DNA from: Nocardia abscessus
GTDB lineage: Bacteria > Actinomycetota > Actinomycetes > Mycobacteriales > Mycobacteriaceae
DNA: 64,000 bases
Assembly (NCBI RefSeq): GCF_015477775.1
Contig: NZ_JADLQO010000001.1
Span: 310,001 to 374,000, forward strand
Reading direction: 5' to 3'
Position numbers and translations under genes: made by a program. Shown here piece by piece: positions 41,189-49,592 of the stretch; positions within the stretch are counted from its first letter, which is position 1, and every line of letters starts with the position of its first letter. The notes below the pieces were generated by a model that was not told the DNA's origin, ran no database searches, and worked only from the letters and a program-made list of their open reading frames with translations.

Positions 41189-42238
41189 ATGGCGCGGCCG
41201 GATGTCGATCTCGTTCCGGTGACGCCGACCGGACAGCGATTCCGGGTCCGCGACCACTACGAGGTCGGCCGGGAAAAAGTCCGGGAGTTCGCCCGCGCGG
41301 TACAGAACCACCACGCGGCGCATCAGCGCGAGGGCGACGCACGCGCGCTCGGTCATCTCGGCATCATCGCGCCGCCGACCTTCGCCTCGGTGATCGGGAT
41401 GACCGGCACAAGAGCGCTGCTCGACTCGGTGCTCACCCAGTACGACCTGTCCCAGTTCCTGCAGACCGACCAGGTCTTCGAGATCTACCGGCCGATCCTG
41501 GCCGGCGACCGGGTGCGCAGCGAGATCGTCATCGAGTCGATCCGCCAGTTCGGCGACAACGACTTCATCGTGGTGCGCTTCGCGCTGAGCAACCAGCACG
41601 GCGAGGTCGCCATCGTCGGGTCGACCACGATCGTCGCGCGCCGCGGCGTCGAGGTCGACGCGGGCCTGAACGACGTGGTCGAGAACATCATGATGCACGG
41701 GCGTCCGGTGGAATCGGCCCAGGCGAGCGCCGATCTCGCCCGGAGCGACGCGCTGGTGCCGCTCGGCGTCAGCCCGCTGGTCGAGCCGGACCGACACGAG
41801 ATCGCGCCGGTGCACACGGTGCCCGCGTTCGACGAACTCGCCCCCGGCGACCAGCTGCCCGTCGGCTCCTTCCGGCTGACCCGCGGCGACCTCGCGAACT
41901 ACGCGGGCGTGTCCGGTGACGCCAATCCGATCCACTTCAGCGACCACGCCGCGCAGCTGGCCGGGCTACCGACGGTGGTCGCGCACGGCATGCTGACCAT
42001 GGGGCTGGCCGGCGGCTATCTCACCGACTGGCTGGGTGATCCGACCGCCATCCGGAAGTTCAGTGTGCGGTTCTCCGGTTTCGTCCCGGTCGCCGCCGAC
42101 GCGGCGAGCACGGTCGAGTTCACCGGCAAGATCAAGTCGCTCGACTCGGCCACGCGCACCGCGACCGTCCTGCTCGGCGGCTCCGCCGAGGGACGCAAGC
42201 TGTTCGGTCGCGCACTGGCCGAGGTTCGGCTCCGCTAG
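41189..42238 (+). CDS. Fused (3R)-hydroxyacyl-ACP/CoA dehydratase, HadA/HadB type
   Basis: A 349-residue double-hot-dog enzyme. The N-terminal half (about 1-150) resembles the MaoC_N/HadA stability domain (VGREKVREFARAVQ); the C-terminal half holds the catalytic hydratase-2 motif YAGVSGDANPIHFSDHAA with Asp and His. This is one chain carrying both roles that HadA and HadB share in mycobacterial FAS-II. It may serve mycolate elongation or a beta-oxidation/synthesis side branch; context does not decide. Start: ATG at 41189 has AGGGAG six bases upstream; ATGs at 41159 and 41171 lack ribosome sites and the first overlaps the -10 element. Confidence 0.85.
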   Translation: MARPDVDLVPVTPTGQRFRVRDHYEVGREKVREFARAVQNHHAAHQREGDARALGHLGIIAPPTFASVIGMTGTRALLDSVLTQYDLSQFLQTDQVFEIYRPILAGDRVRSEIVIESIRQFGDNDFIVVRFALSNQHGEVAIVGSTTIVARRGVEVDAGLNDVVENIMMHGRPVESAQASADLARSDALVPLGVSPLVEPDRHEIAPVHTVPAFDELAPGDQLPVGSFRLTRGDLANYAGVSGDANPIHFSDHAAQLAGLPTVVAHGMLTMGLAGGYLTDWLGDPTAIRKFSVRFSGFVPVAADAASTVEFTGKIKSLDSATRTATVLLGGSAEGRKLFGRALAEVRLR

Positions 42239-42248
42239 CGCGACCGGA

Positions 42249-43715
42249 TCACTCGGTGAAGACCGAGTGCATCAGGTAGACGTTGTAATCACTCCAGGTC
42301 GACATGGTGAAGTAGAAGTCCGATCCGGATGACCAGGGGTGGATGAACCCGCCGTACAGCTCCGGATAGTTCAGCACCGACACTGTCGGCGTGCTCTCCG
42401 ACCACGCGCCCTGCGGTGTGTCCGCCTCACGGACGACGATGGCGGCCTTCGTCGTGTCCAGATAGCTCATCTGCCAGACGTTCCGTGCGGCGTCGTAGCG
42501 CACGGACAGTTCGCCTGCGGGGCCGTTTACGATCGGTGTGGCCGAAGCGAACCCACCCACCGGTGTCCACGCGCCGTCGCGCCAGTACTGGTAGGCGGTG
42601 GTGTTGAGGAGTTGCTCCTCGGGCACCCTGGCCAGGCCGACCGCGCCGAGCCGAGTGTTGGGCGTGCCGAACATGTACACATGGCCGCCGTGCGGGACCA
42701 TCGCGCTCACCTGGAAATTCGCCAGGCCGAAGATGTTGTCCCAGCGGGCGTGCGGGTCCTTCGTCCAGGTCTGGCCGTGGTCGTCGGAGTAGGCGATGCC
42801 GCCGTAGTTGGTGAAGAACGTGCCGGGCAGGCTGTTCCAGGTCCGGATGGACATATAGCTCAGATACTGTCGCTCGCCGAGCGCGAAACCCGAGGTGGGA
42901 ATGGTGGTGACCTCGACATTGTCCAGCTTGCGGCTGGAGAGCACCTCGGCCGCGTGACAGCGGTCGTCGGTGACCATCCGGTCGAAGGTCACCCCGTCGG
43001 CGAGTTCACGGTCGGTGCTGAAGGCGAGCACGTTGCTGCGCCAATCCAGTCCCATGCCGCCCGGTGGATGGAAGCCGCGACCGACGGTGTCGCCGAACGC
43101 GGTCGCGATCTCGCCCGGTGCGCTCTCCCACATGATCCCCAGGTCGGTGCCGTCCACCTGCCACCGCTTGTCGGTGCGGTTCACCGAGTTCGCGCCGGTC
43201 AGCTTCGCCACCTCACGGGCGGGACCGAGCCGCGGCGCAGGCCGGGCGGGCGACTGCGCCGCGGCTTCGACCGGCGGCTGCACCGGCGCGGGAGGCGGCG
43301 GCACCGGGCCGGGGTCCGGACCCGGGCCGGGAATCGCGAAGTGGAAAGGTTTGGGGTTCAACAGGATCTCCGGAATCCCCAGTTGCGCGGCGAGTCCGGG
43401 TGGCGCGCCGGGCAGGTCGGTGAGATCCGGGCAGGGATTGGTGCACGGGTCCGGTGGAAGCTCCATCCGCGTTCGCTTCGGCGCGGGTTCCGGTGCCTGC
43501 GCCGGGAGCACGGTGATCACCGGATAGGGAATCGGCACCTCCAGCGTCTTCGGCACCAACGGCTCGTGGGTCGCCACCGGATCGGTCGCGCACGGCCCCA
43601 CTCCGGCAAGGCCGTCGGTCGCTTCGGGCGCGGCGGCGGCGGGCCCGTCGGCGTAGACGAGCATTCCCGCGCCGACCACGACCGCGCCCACCGCGGCCAG
43701 CATTCGCATCGCCAT
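42249..43715 (-). CDS. Secreted DUF4185-domain protein
   Basis: A 488-residue exported protein. Sec signal peptide MAMRMLAAVGAVVVGAGMLV with cleavage probably after the Ala run near residue 35. A Pro-rich segment of about 120 residues containing PDPCTNPCPDL follows, then a beta-propeller-like DUF4185 domain of about 320 residues (DLGIMWES, AFGDTVGRGF, GGIAYSDDHGQTWTKD, MFGTPNTRLGAVGLARV, GFIHPWSSGSDFYFTMS). Repeated D-x-G-x-x-W and related loops recall glycosidase/sialidase propellers, so binding or cleaving cell-wall glycans is possible. ATG at 43715 has GAGGGG upstream and matches the signal-peptide start better than the longer frame. Confidence 0.85.
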   Translation of the reverse strand: MAMRMLAAVGAVVVGAGMLVYADGPAAAAPEATDGLAGVGPCATDPVATHEPLVPKTLEVPIPYPVITVLPAQAPEPAPKRTRMELPPDPCTNPCPDLTDLPGAPPGLAAQLGIPEILLNPKPFHFAIPGPGPDPGPVPPPPAPVQPPVEAAAQSPARPAPRLGPAREVAKLTGANSVNRTDKRWQVDGTDLGIMWESAPGEIATAFGDTVGRGFHPPGGMGLDWRSNVLAFSTDRELADGVTFDRMVTDDRCHAAEVLSSRKLDNVEVTTIPTSGFALGERQYLSYMSIRTWNSLPGTFFTNYGGIAYSDDHGQTWTKDPHARWDNIFGLANFQVSAMVPHGGHVYMFGTPNTRLGAVGLARVPEEQLLNTTAYQYWRDGAWTPVGGFASATPIVNGPAGELSVRYDAARNVWQMSYLDTTKAAIVVREADTPQGAWSESTPTVSVLNYPELYGGFIHPWSSGSDFYFTMSTWSDYNVYLMHSVFTE

Positions 43716-43735
43716 AGCAAACCCCTCGAAATCCG

Positions 43736-43765
43736 TTGCGGACACGAACCTTGCGGACACGAACC
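43736..43765. repeat. 15-base perfect tandem duplication upstream of the DUF4185 gene
   Basis: TTGCGGACACGAACC occurs twice head-to-tail (43736-43750 and 43751-43765), 20 bases upstream of the minus-strand start at 43715. It falls where that gene's promoter should lie. Confidence 0.85.
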
Positions 43766-43824
43766 AGCGGAACGACACTACCGCGTTCGCCTTTCAGGCA
43801 CCGGCAGACCGACACGCTCGATAA

Positions 43825-44019
43825 AGACGTCTGCTCACCGCCGCAGCGCTCACCCTCGCCCCGCCCGTGGCCACGGCGCAGCCGAACGCCACCCAGCCCA
43901 ATGCCTACTACAAGAACTGTGCTGCGGTGCGCGCCGCGGGCAAAGCGCCCTTGCTGCGCGGCGAGCCGGGGTACGCCCCGCACCTGGACCGGGACGACGA
44001 CGGGGTCGCCTGCGAGTGA
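43825..44019 (+). pseudogene. Excalibur-domain exoprotein ORF lacking a start codon
   Basis: An open frame of 64 codons translating as a signal-peptide-like stretch (RRLLTAAALTLAPPVATAQ read from the first codons, approximately) followed by a complete Excalibur calcium-binding motif: YYKNCAAVRAAGKAPLLRGEPGYAPHLDRDDDGVACE. In-frame TAA at 43822 closes it upstream, and no ATG, GTG or TTG lies between that stop and the hydrophobic segment. GATAAAGACGTCTG at the 5' end looks like a decayed ATGAAGCGTCTG. Either the gene is broken by a small indel, or it starts at CTG 43831. It is followed by a second, intact Excalibur gene. Confidence 0.6.
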
Positions 44020-44053
44020 ATCTCTCCGGCGCACCGGCCGATCCGGGAGCAGG

Positions 44054-44389
44054 ATGGAAGGCGTGACCAAGATAGTTCTCCGCGTCGTACCTGCGATCGG
44101 GGCGACGCTGCTGGCGGCCGGAGCGATCGCGCTCGTGCCGCCGGCGGCGTCCGCCGTCGCTCCCCGGGCCGCCGCGATCGCCGGACCGCACGAAGACCAT
44201 CCGATCCCGCACAATCGGACCGGCCCCAAGGGCGAAAGCCAGCGGCCGGAGGAATCCGGTGAGCGGTCGCGGAAGATCTACACCGATTGCGACCAGGTGC
44301 GCGCGGAGGGGGCCGGGCCGCTGTACCGGGGACAGCCTGGCTTCAACGCGCATCTGGATCGCGACGGCGACGGGATCGCCTGCAACTAG
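44054..44389 (+). CDS. Secreted Excalibur calcium-binding domain protein
   Basis: A 111-residue exported protein: signal peptide MEGVTKIVLRVVPAIGATLL through AASA, a charged His/Pro/Glu linker, and a C-terminal Excalibur domain (YTDCDQVRAEG, then GFNAHLDRDGDGIACN) with the DxDxDG calcium loop and the two Cys that bracket it. Excalibur domains are often appended to cell-surface proteins; alone, its role is unknown. ATG at 44054 has GGGAG four bases upstream; GTG at 44063 is possible. The stop codon overlaps that of the convergent EmbR-like gene by four bases. It forms a pair with the start-less ORF just upstream. Confidence 0.82.
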   Translation: MEGVTKIVLRVVPAIGATLLAAGAIALVPPAASAVAPRAAAIAGPHEDHPIPHNRTGPKGESQRPEESGERSRKIYTDCDQVRAEGAGPLYRGQPGFNAHLDRDGDGIACN

Positions 44390-45504
44390 CGCAGCGCCTG
44401 GAAGGTCAGGATCGTCCCGCCGATGCGGATCTGATCGCCGTCGGCCAGCAGTACGCCGCTGTCGATCGGATCGTCGTTGACGAAGACGCCGTTGGCCGAG
44501 TGCAGATCCTTGATGAGCAGGCCGGCACGGCTCGGCATGATGTGCGCGTGGTAGCGGCTCGCCCGCGGGTCCTCCAGGACCAGATCGTTGTCGGTCATCC
44601 GGCCGATCCGCAGACCGCCCTGCGCGATCGTCACCGCACGACCGTCCGGCAGGCGCAACTGGCCGCTGCGCACCGCGCGCGGCATCTCGGTGACCGTCTC
44701 GGTCATCGCCGCGGCCAGACGCTCGACCTGCCGGAACTCGACCGTGCTCAGCGGCTCCTGCCGCAGCACGCGCTGCTCCAGATCGACCAGCGCCGGGCCC
44801 GGGTCGATGCCCAGCTCGTCGGCCAGCACCCCGCGCACCTTCCGGCATGCCTCCAGCGCGTCCGCCTGGCGTCCGGACAGATACAGCGCGGTGATCAACT
44901 GACCCCAGAGCGGTTCGCGCAACGGGTGCTCGGTGGTCATCGCCACCAGCTCGCCGATCACCGAGGACGCACGCCCGCAGGCGATCTCGGCGTCGATCCG
45001 GGCCGAGGCGGCCAGCAGCCGCTCCTCGTCCATGGCCGTGGCGAAGCCGTCGGCGAACTGCAAACCGGCCAGATCGGCCAGCGCCCGGCCGCTCCACTCG
45101 CGCAGCGCGGAGCCGAACAACTGCGCCGCCCCGGCGTGATCGCCCGCCTCGGCGGCGCGGGCTCCCGCTTCCCGCGCCGCCTCGAAACGTCCCAGATCGC
45201 AGGCGGTCTCGTCGATCTCCAACCGATAGCCCGCGGACTCGGTGCGCAGCACCGTGGCCGGGTCGACCCCGGAATTCCGCAGCGCCTTGCGGATGTTCGA
45301 GACGAAAACCTGCAGGCTCGCGGCGTAGGAGTCGGGTGGTTCCTCGTTCCACACCAGGTCGGCGAGCGCGGCGGAGGACACCGCGCGCCGCCGATTCACC
45401 GTGAGCGCGGCGAGCAGAGCTCGCGGCTTGGGCCCGCCGACGGCCACCGGTTCACCACCGACGAGCAGTCGAACGGGCCCGAGCACACGCACATCCAGAC
45501 TCAT
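44386..45504 (-). CDS. EmbR-like SARP regulator with C-terminal FHA domain
   Basis: A 372-residue regulator with the three EmbR domains in order: OmpR-type winged helix (about 1-95, VRVLGPVRLLVGG), BTAD helical domain (about 100-250), and FHA domain (about 285-372) with GRMTDNDLVL, SRYHAHI and DLHSANGVFVND, the conserved phosphothreonine-binding Arg, Ser, His and Asn. In M. tuberculosis EmbR is phosphorylated by PknH and binds it through FHA. Here no embCAB or kinase gene is adjacent; instead fba lies 32 bases upstream on the same strand. Nearby kinases in the window are at 3754 and 14584. ATG at 45504 gives MSLDVRVLG. Confidence 0.9.
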   Translation of the reverse strand: MSLDVRVLGPVRLLVGGEPVAVGGPKPRALLAALTVNRRRAVSSAALADLVWNEEPPDSYAASLQVFVSNIRKALRNSGVDPATVLRTESAGYRLEIDETACDLGRFEAAREAGARAAEAGDHAGAAQLFGSALREWSGRALADLAGLQFADGFATAMDEERLLAASARIDAEIACGRASSVIGELVAMTTEHPLREPLWGQLITALYLSGRQADALEACRKVRGVLADELGIDPGPALVDLEQRVLRQEPLSTVEFRQVERLAAAMTETVTEMPRAVRSGQLRLPDGRAVTIAQGGLRIGRMTDNDLVLEDPRASRYHAHIMPSRAGLLIKDLHSANGVFVNDDPIDSGVLLADGDQIRIGGTILTFQALR

Positions 45505-45536
45505 GTGCGCCAAGCCCCTGACGGGTGCACCAGGGG

Positions 45537-46571
45537 TCAGGCGCTGATCGAGCGCCCGGCGGAGTGCAGGTCGTTGCACGCCTCCACCACACGCGCCGCC
45601 ATCGAGGCCTCGGCCTTCTTCAGGTAGCTGCGCGGGTCGTAGGCCTTCTTGTTGCCCACTTCACCGTCGATCTTCAGCACGCCGTCGTAGTTGGCGAACA
45701 TGTGCCCGGCGACCGGCCGCGTGAACGCGTACTGGGTGTCGGTGTCGACATTCATCTTCACCACGCCGAACCGCAGCGAGTCCTCGATCTCCGATTTCAG
45801 CGAGCCGGAACCGCCGTGGAAGACGAAGTCGAACGGCTGCGCGTCGCCGGCGAGGCCGAGTTTGGCGGCGGCGACGCGCTGGCCCTCGGCGAGCACCTCG
45901 GGCTTGAGCACGACGTTGCCCGGCTTGTACACCCCGTGCACGTTGCCGAAGGTGGCGGCGAGCAGGTACTTGCCGTTCTCGCCCGCGCCGAGCGCGTCGA
46001 TGGTCTTCTCGAAGTCCTCCGGCGAGGTGTAGAGCTTTTCGTTGATCTCGGCTTCGACGCCATCCTCTTCACCGCCGACGACACCGATCTCGACCTCGAG
46101 AATGATGTTCGCCGCGTGCGTGGCCTTCAACAGCTCCTTCGCGATCTCGAGGTTCTCGTCGATCGGGATCGCGGAGCCGTCCCACATGTGCGACTGGAAC
46201 AGCGGGTTCTGGCCGGCGTTGACCCGCTCCTGAGAGATCGCCAGCAGCGGCCGGACGAAGGTGTCCAGCTTGTCCTTCGGGCAGTGGTCGGTGTGCAGCG
46301 CGATGGTCACGTCGTACCTGGCCGCGACCACGTGCGCGAACTCGGCCAGCGCCACCGCACCGGTGACCATGTCCTTCACACCCTGGCCGGAACCGAATTC
46401 CGCGCCGCCGGTGGAGAACTGGATGATGCCGTCGCTGCCCGCGTCCGCGAAACCCTTGATGGCCGCGTTGATCGTCTCCGACGACGTGCAGTTGATGGCC
46501 GGGAAGGCGAAGGAGTTGGCTTTGGCCCGACCGAGCATCTCGGCGTAGACCTCCGGAGTCGCGATGGGCAC
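45537..46571 (-). CDS. fba: Fructose-bisphosphate aldolase, class II
   Basis: Zinc-dependent glycolytic aldolase, 344 residues, the same length as the M. tuberculosis enzyme. Catalytic Asp95 and zinc His96 lie in ALHTDHCPKD; other zinc ligands are in ATFGNVHG and FVFHGGSG; NVDTDTQYAFTRP is the phosphate and substrate end. The start is GTG at 46571, with GGAGG seven bases upstream. It is divergent from the DedA pair, as Rv0363c and Rv0364 are. The EmbR-like gene follows 32 bases downstream and may share its transcript. Confidence 0.98.
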   Translation of the reverse strand: MPIATPEVYAEMLGRAKANSFAFPAINCTSSETINAAIKGFADAGSDGIIQFSTGGAEFGSGQGVKDMVTGAVALAEFAHVVAARYDVTIALHTDHCPKDKLDTFVRPLLAISQERVNAGQNPLFQSHMWDGSAIPIDENLEIAKELLKATHAANIILEVEIGVVGGEEDGVEAEINEKLYTSPEDFEKTIDALGAGENGKYLLAATFGNVHGVYKPGNVVLKPEVLAEGQRVAAAKLGLAGDAQPFDFVFHGGSGSLKSEIEDSLRFGVVKMNVDTDTQYAFTRPVAGHMFANYDGVLKIDGEVGNKKAYDPRSYLKKAEASMAARVVEACNDLHSAGRSISA

Positions 46572-46803
46572 AGTAAGACCTCCGTGTTGTGCGGCAAAGA
46601 CCTATTTTGTCAGCCCTTACCCTAAGGCAGCAGTGTTTCGCCTGGTATGCAGGGAGGGAGTGCGCAGGGGACCCACCGGTAATTTTGCGCACAGCGCGAG
46701 CATTCTCAGGCGGAGCCGGTACTGTGGGGCCGGTAATTTGCGCTGGCAGCTTCCGACGCGGTGGCAAGCGATGCAGGCCAGCCGTATCGGGACAGGAGGC
46801 CAC

Positions 46804-47526
46804 GTGATTCTGCAGGCAGCGACAGAATCGGTGACGAGCAACCTCGCGCTTACCGAGTTGCTCGATCCGATGCACCTGCTCACGGAGACGTGGCTGAAGA
46901 ACGCGGTGCTGCCGGCCATCCTGGTGATCGTCTTCATCGAGACCGGCCTGCTCTTCCCCATCCTGCCCGGCGACTCGCTGCTGTTCACCGGCGGCCTGCT
47001 CGCCGCGCAGCCCAATCCGCCGGTGTCGATCTGGGTGTTGGTGCCCGCCACGGTGGTGGTCGCGTTCGCCGGCGACCAGTGCGCCTACTGGATCGGACGG
47101 GCGATCGGGCCCGCGCTGTTCCACAAAGAGGACACCCGCTTCTTCAAGAAGCACTACGTCACCGAGACGCACGAATTCTTCGAGAAGCACGGGCCGAAGA
47201 CGATCATCCTGGCCCGGTTCGTGCCGATCGTGCGCACCTTCATGCCGGTGCTGGCGGGCGTCTCCAAGATGGATTACCGCAAGTACGTCGCGTTCGACAT
47301 CGTCGGCGCGCTGCTGTGGGGCGGCGGCGTCACGGTGCTCGGCTACTTCCTGGGCAACGTCGCGTTCATCCGGGACCACGTCGAGGCGATCTTCCTGCTC
47401 ATCGTGTTCGTGTCGATTCTGCCCGGCATCACCGCGGTGGCGAAGAAGCTGCGCAACCGCGGCGGCCCTGCGGTCGAGCCCGCCGAGGCCGAGCTGACCG
47501 TTTCGACCAGCGAGCCCACCCGCTGA
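46804..47526 (+). CDS. DedA-family membrane protein (Rv0364-like)
   Basis: A 240-residue DedA/SNARE-associated-type protein. Family marks are FIETGLLFPILPGDSLLFTGG near the N-terminus, GDQCAYWIGRAIG, and the conserved FxRF...R motif RFVPIVRTFMPVLAGVSKM. DedA proteins are thought to be lipid scramblases/flippases for undecaprenyl phosphate or phospholipids, dependent on proton motive force. GTG at 46804 is set by AGGAGG four bases upstream. The next gene is a paralogue four bases on, so both are probably made as an operon. Confidence 0.9.
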   Translation: MILQAATESVTSNLALTELLDPMHLLTETWLKNAVLPAILVIVFIETGLLFPILPGDSLLFTGGLLAAQPNPPVSIWVLVPATVVVAFAGDQCAYWIGRAIGPALFHKEDTRFFKKHYVTETHEFFEKHGPKTIILARFVPIVRTFMPVLAGVSKMDYRKYVAFDIVGALLWGGGVTVLGYFLGNVAFIRDHVEAIFLLIVFVSILPGITAVAKKLRNRGGPAVEPAEAELTVSTSEPTR

Positions 47527-47530
47527 GCCG

Positions 47531-48229
47531 GTGACGACCGAATCGTCGCCCCTAGCCGTGGGCAGTTTCGATCCCCTGCTGTCGGCGGGCCCCGCGCTCG
47601 TCTGGACAGTGGTGCTGACATTCGTCTTCCTCGAATGCGCTGTGATCCTCGGGCTGTTCCTGCCCGGCGACTCGATGCTCATCACCGCGGGCATCGTGAT
47701 GGCATCGCACGCCTCCGGTGAGGCGCACGTGTGGGCGCTGTCGCTGGGCGCGATGGTCGCGGCCATCGCGGGCAACCAGGTCGGCTACGTCATCGGCCAC
47801 CGGGCGGGACAACACCTGGTCGCGCGGAAGAACGGCAGATACATCAACGTCCGCAACCTGCAGCGCGTCGCGGAACTGCTGCACCGGCACGGGTTCCTCG
47901 CGGTGCTGATCGCCCGCTGGATTCCCTGGGTGCGCACGCTGTGCCCCTCGGTCGCGGGCGCCGCGCGGATGGACCACCGCAAGTTCACCGTCGCCAGCAC
48001 CATCGGCGCGATCGTCTGGGCGCCGGTGCTGTTGCTCATCGGCTACTACGCGGGCAGCTTCCTGCAGCGCGTGCCCTGGCTGATGCCGATCGTTATCGGC
48101 ACGCTGGTGGTGGGCCTGATCATCGGGACGGTGCTGGGCGTGCGGCACTATCGGCAGGAAATGTCCCAGCCTGCCGAGGACTTCGCGTTGGAGACCAGCC
48201 CGAGCGTGATGCTCGATTCGGAGAGCTGA
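47531..48229 (+). CDS. DedA-family membrane protein, second copy
   Basis: A 232-residue paralogue of the preceding gene: FLECAVILGLFLPGDSMLITAG, NQVGYVIGHRAG, and ARWIPWVRTLCPSVAGAARM, the same Arg-containing re-entrant loop motif. Sequence is clearly diverged from the first copy, so it is an old duplication rather than a recent one. GTG at 47531 follows the first copy's stop by four bases. It converges with the GH76 gene six bases away. Confidence 0.88.
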   Translation: MTTESSPLAVGSFDPLLSAGPALVWTVVLTFVFLECAVILGLFLPGDSMLITAGIVMASHASGEAHVWALSLGAMVAAIAGNQVGYVIGHRAGQHLVARKNGRYINVRNLQRVAELLHRHGFLAVLIARWIPWVRTLCPSVAGAARMDHRKFTVASTIGAIVWAPVLLLIGYYAGSFLQRVPWLMPIVIGTLVVGLIIGTVLGVRHYRQEMSQPAEDFALETSPSVMLDSES

Positions 48230-48235
48230 CCCAGG

Positions 48236-49465
48236 TCACAGGCCCGCGGCGCTGACCTGGAAGGCCGCCTCCATGAGCAGCCAGCCCGACAGCTGCACGG
48301 ACAGATCGCGTTCGGGCACTTTCGACGGGGTCACCGAGCCGCCCGCGGTGAAACGGCCCGCTCCCGCGCTGCCGCCGGGCAGTTGCGCGGGTTTGCTCCA
48401 GTCGTGCCCGAACAGCGGCTCGCCCTCGACCTGGAGCCGGTTCGCCCATGCCGCGGCGGCGGACGCGTGGACGATCGCGGCGGCCGACCGGCGGTCGGCC
48501 ACCTGCTCGGCGTCCTCACCGGGCAGCATCACCGCGACCAGCGCGAGATAACGAGCCAGGATGCCGTTGAACAGGCCACCATCGCCACCACCACCGCCGC
48601 TGACGACACCGCCGGTGGTCATGTGCTGCTCGACGGCCGCCAGCAGCCGATGCACGCGTTCGGTGTGCCTGGGCTCGCCGGTCTGCACGGCCAGTTCGGT
48701 CTCCAAGGCGAGCACCACGCCCTGGCAGTAGGTGAACACCGGACGCTCGATCGCCCCGGACGGTAGATGGATACCGTCCAGGATCAAACCGGTCTCCGGG
48801 TCACGCAGTGTCGCGTCCAACCAGTCCGCCATCTCCTGGGCGCGCTGGATCCGCCCGAGCCGCAGCAACGCGATCGCGGCGGGACCGTTCGCGGGCGCGT
48901 TGAAATAGTCCGAGCCGATGCGCCAGGGCAGACCGCCCCCCGCCTGCGGCTGCCAGCCGTCGTGCAGTTCCTTCTCCAGCGCCGCGAGCGCACTGCGCAC
49001 GTCGGCGCCCTGTGTGCGCTCGGCGCGTTCCAGGGCGATGGCCAGCCACGCCATATCGTCGTAGTACCGGTTGGTCCAGCCGGTGAGATTGCGGAAGCGA
49101 TGCGAGCGCGCCAGCGCGGCGATTCGCCTGCGGCGCAGCGGAGTCGGCGCCCGGTTCGCGGCGTCGACCGCGCAATCGATGAGATGCGACTGCCACCAGT
49201 AGTGCCACGAACCGAAGACTCGCTCGCGCTTGGTGGCAGGCCAGCCGACCACGCCGAGTTCCGTGCCCGGCAACGCCCACAGCGCCCGCAGGTGCCGCGA
49301 GACGACCGCCGATTCGGCCATGTCGGCTCGTTCGGACCACAGCGTCGCCGAGGCGACGCCATCCCGGCCCGCCGCTGCACGGCCGGCCGGCGGACGCGGT
49401 GCCGCGGAGCCGTTTTCGGCGTGTTCCGCGCGCGGCACCTCGATATCGTCGCTCCGCGAGGTCAT
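48236..49465 (-). CDS. GH76-family glycosidase (Rv0365c-like)
   Basis: A 409-residue protein with the GH76 (alpha-1,6-mannanase family) alpha/alpha-barrel features: the catalytic Asp-Asp pair in NRYYDDMAWLAIAL, FGSWHYWWQSH, NAPANGPAAIALLRLG, YCQGVVLALE. No signal peptide is visible, so it may act in the cytosol or be exported by another route. In actinobacteria an alpha-1,6-mannan backbone occurs in lipomannan/lipoarabinomannan, a plausible target. The ATG at 49465 opens an Arg/Ala-rich N-terminus of about 45 residues. Its position next to dedA matches Rv0364-Rv0365c. Confidence 0.87.
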   Translation of the reverse strand: MTSRSDDIEVPRAEHAENGSAAPRPPAGRAAAGRDGVASATLWSERADMAESAVVSRHLRALWALPGTELGVVGWPATKRERVFGSWHYWWQSHLIDCAVDAANRAPTPLRRRRIAALARSHRFRNLTGWTNRYYDDMAWLAIALERAERTQGADVRSALAALEKELHDGWQPQAGGGLPWRIGSDYFNAPANGPAAIALLRLGRIQRAQEMADWLDATLRDPETGLILDGIHLPSGAIERPVFTYCQGVVLALETELAVQTGEPRHTERVHRLLAAVEQHMTTGGVVSGGGGGDGGLFNGILARYLALVAVMLPGEDAEQVADRRSAAAIVHASAAAAWANRLQVEGEPLFGHDWSKPAQLPGGSAGAGRFTAGGSVTPSKVPERDLSVQLSGWLLMEAAFQVSAAGL

Positions 49466-49592
49466 GAATCAATGGTGCCAGGCAAGAACGGATTTACGCG
49501 CCCGATTTGTTACGAAAGCGATGTGAAATCGTGCCGGTGCACTCCGGCACAGGAAGATCTCCTGTTCACACGGTCGACGAGTCGTCCGGCAC

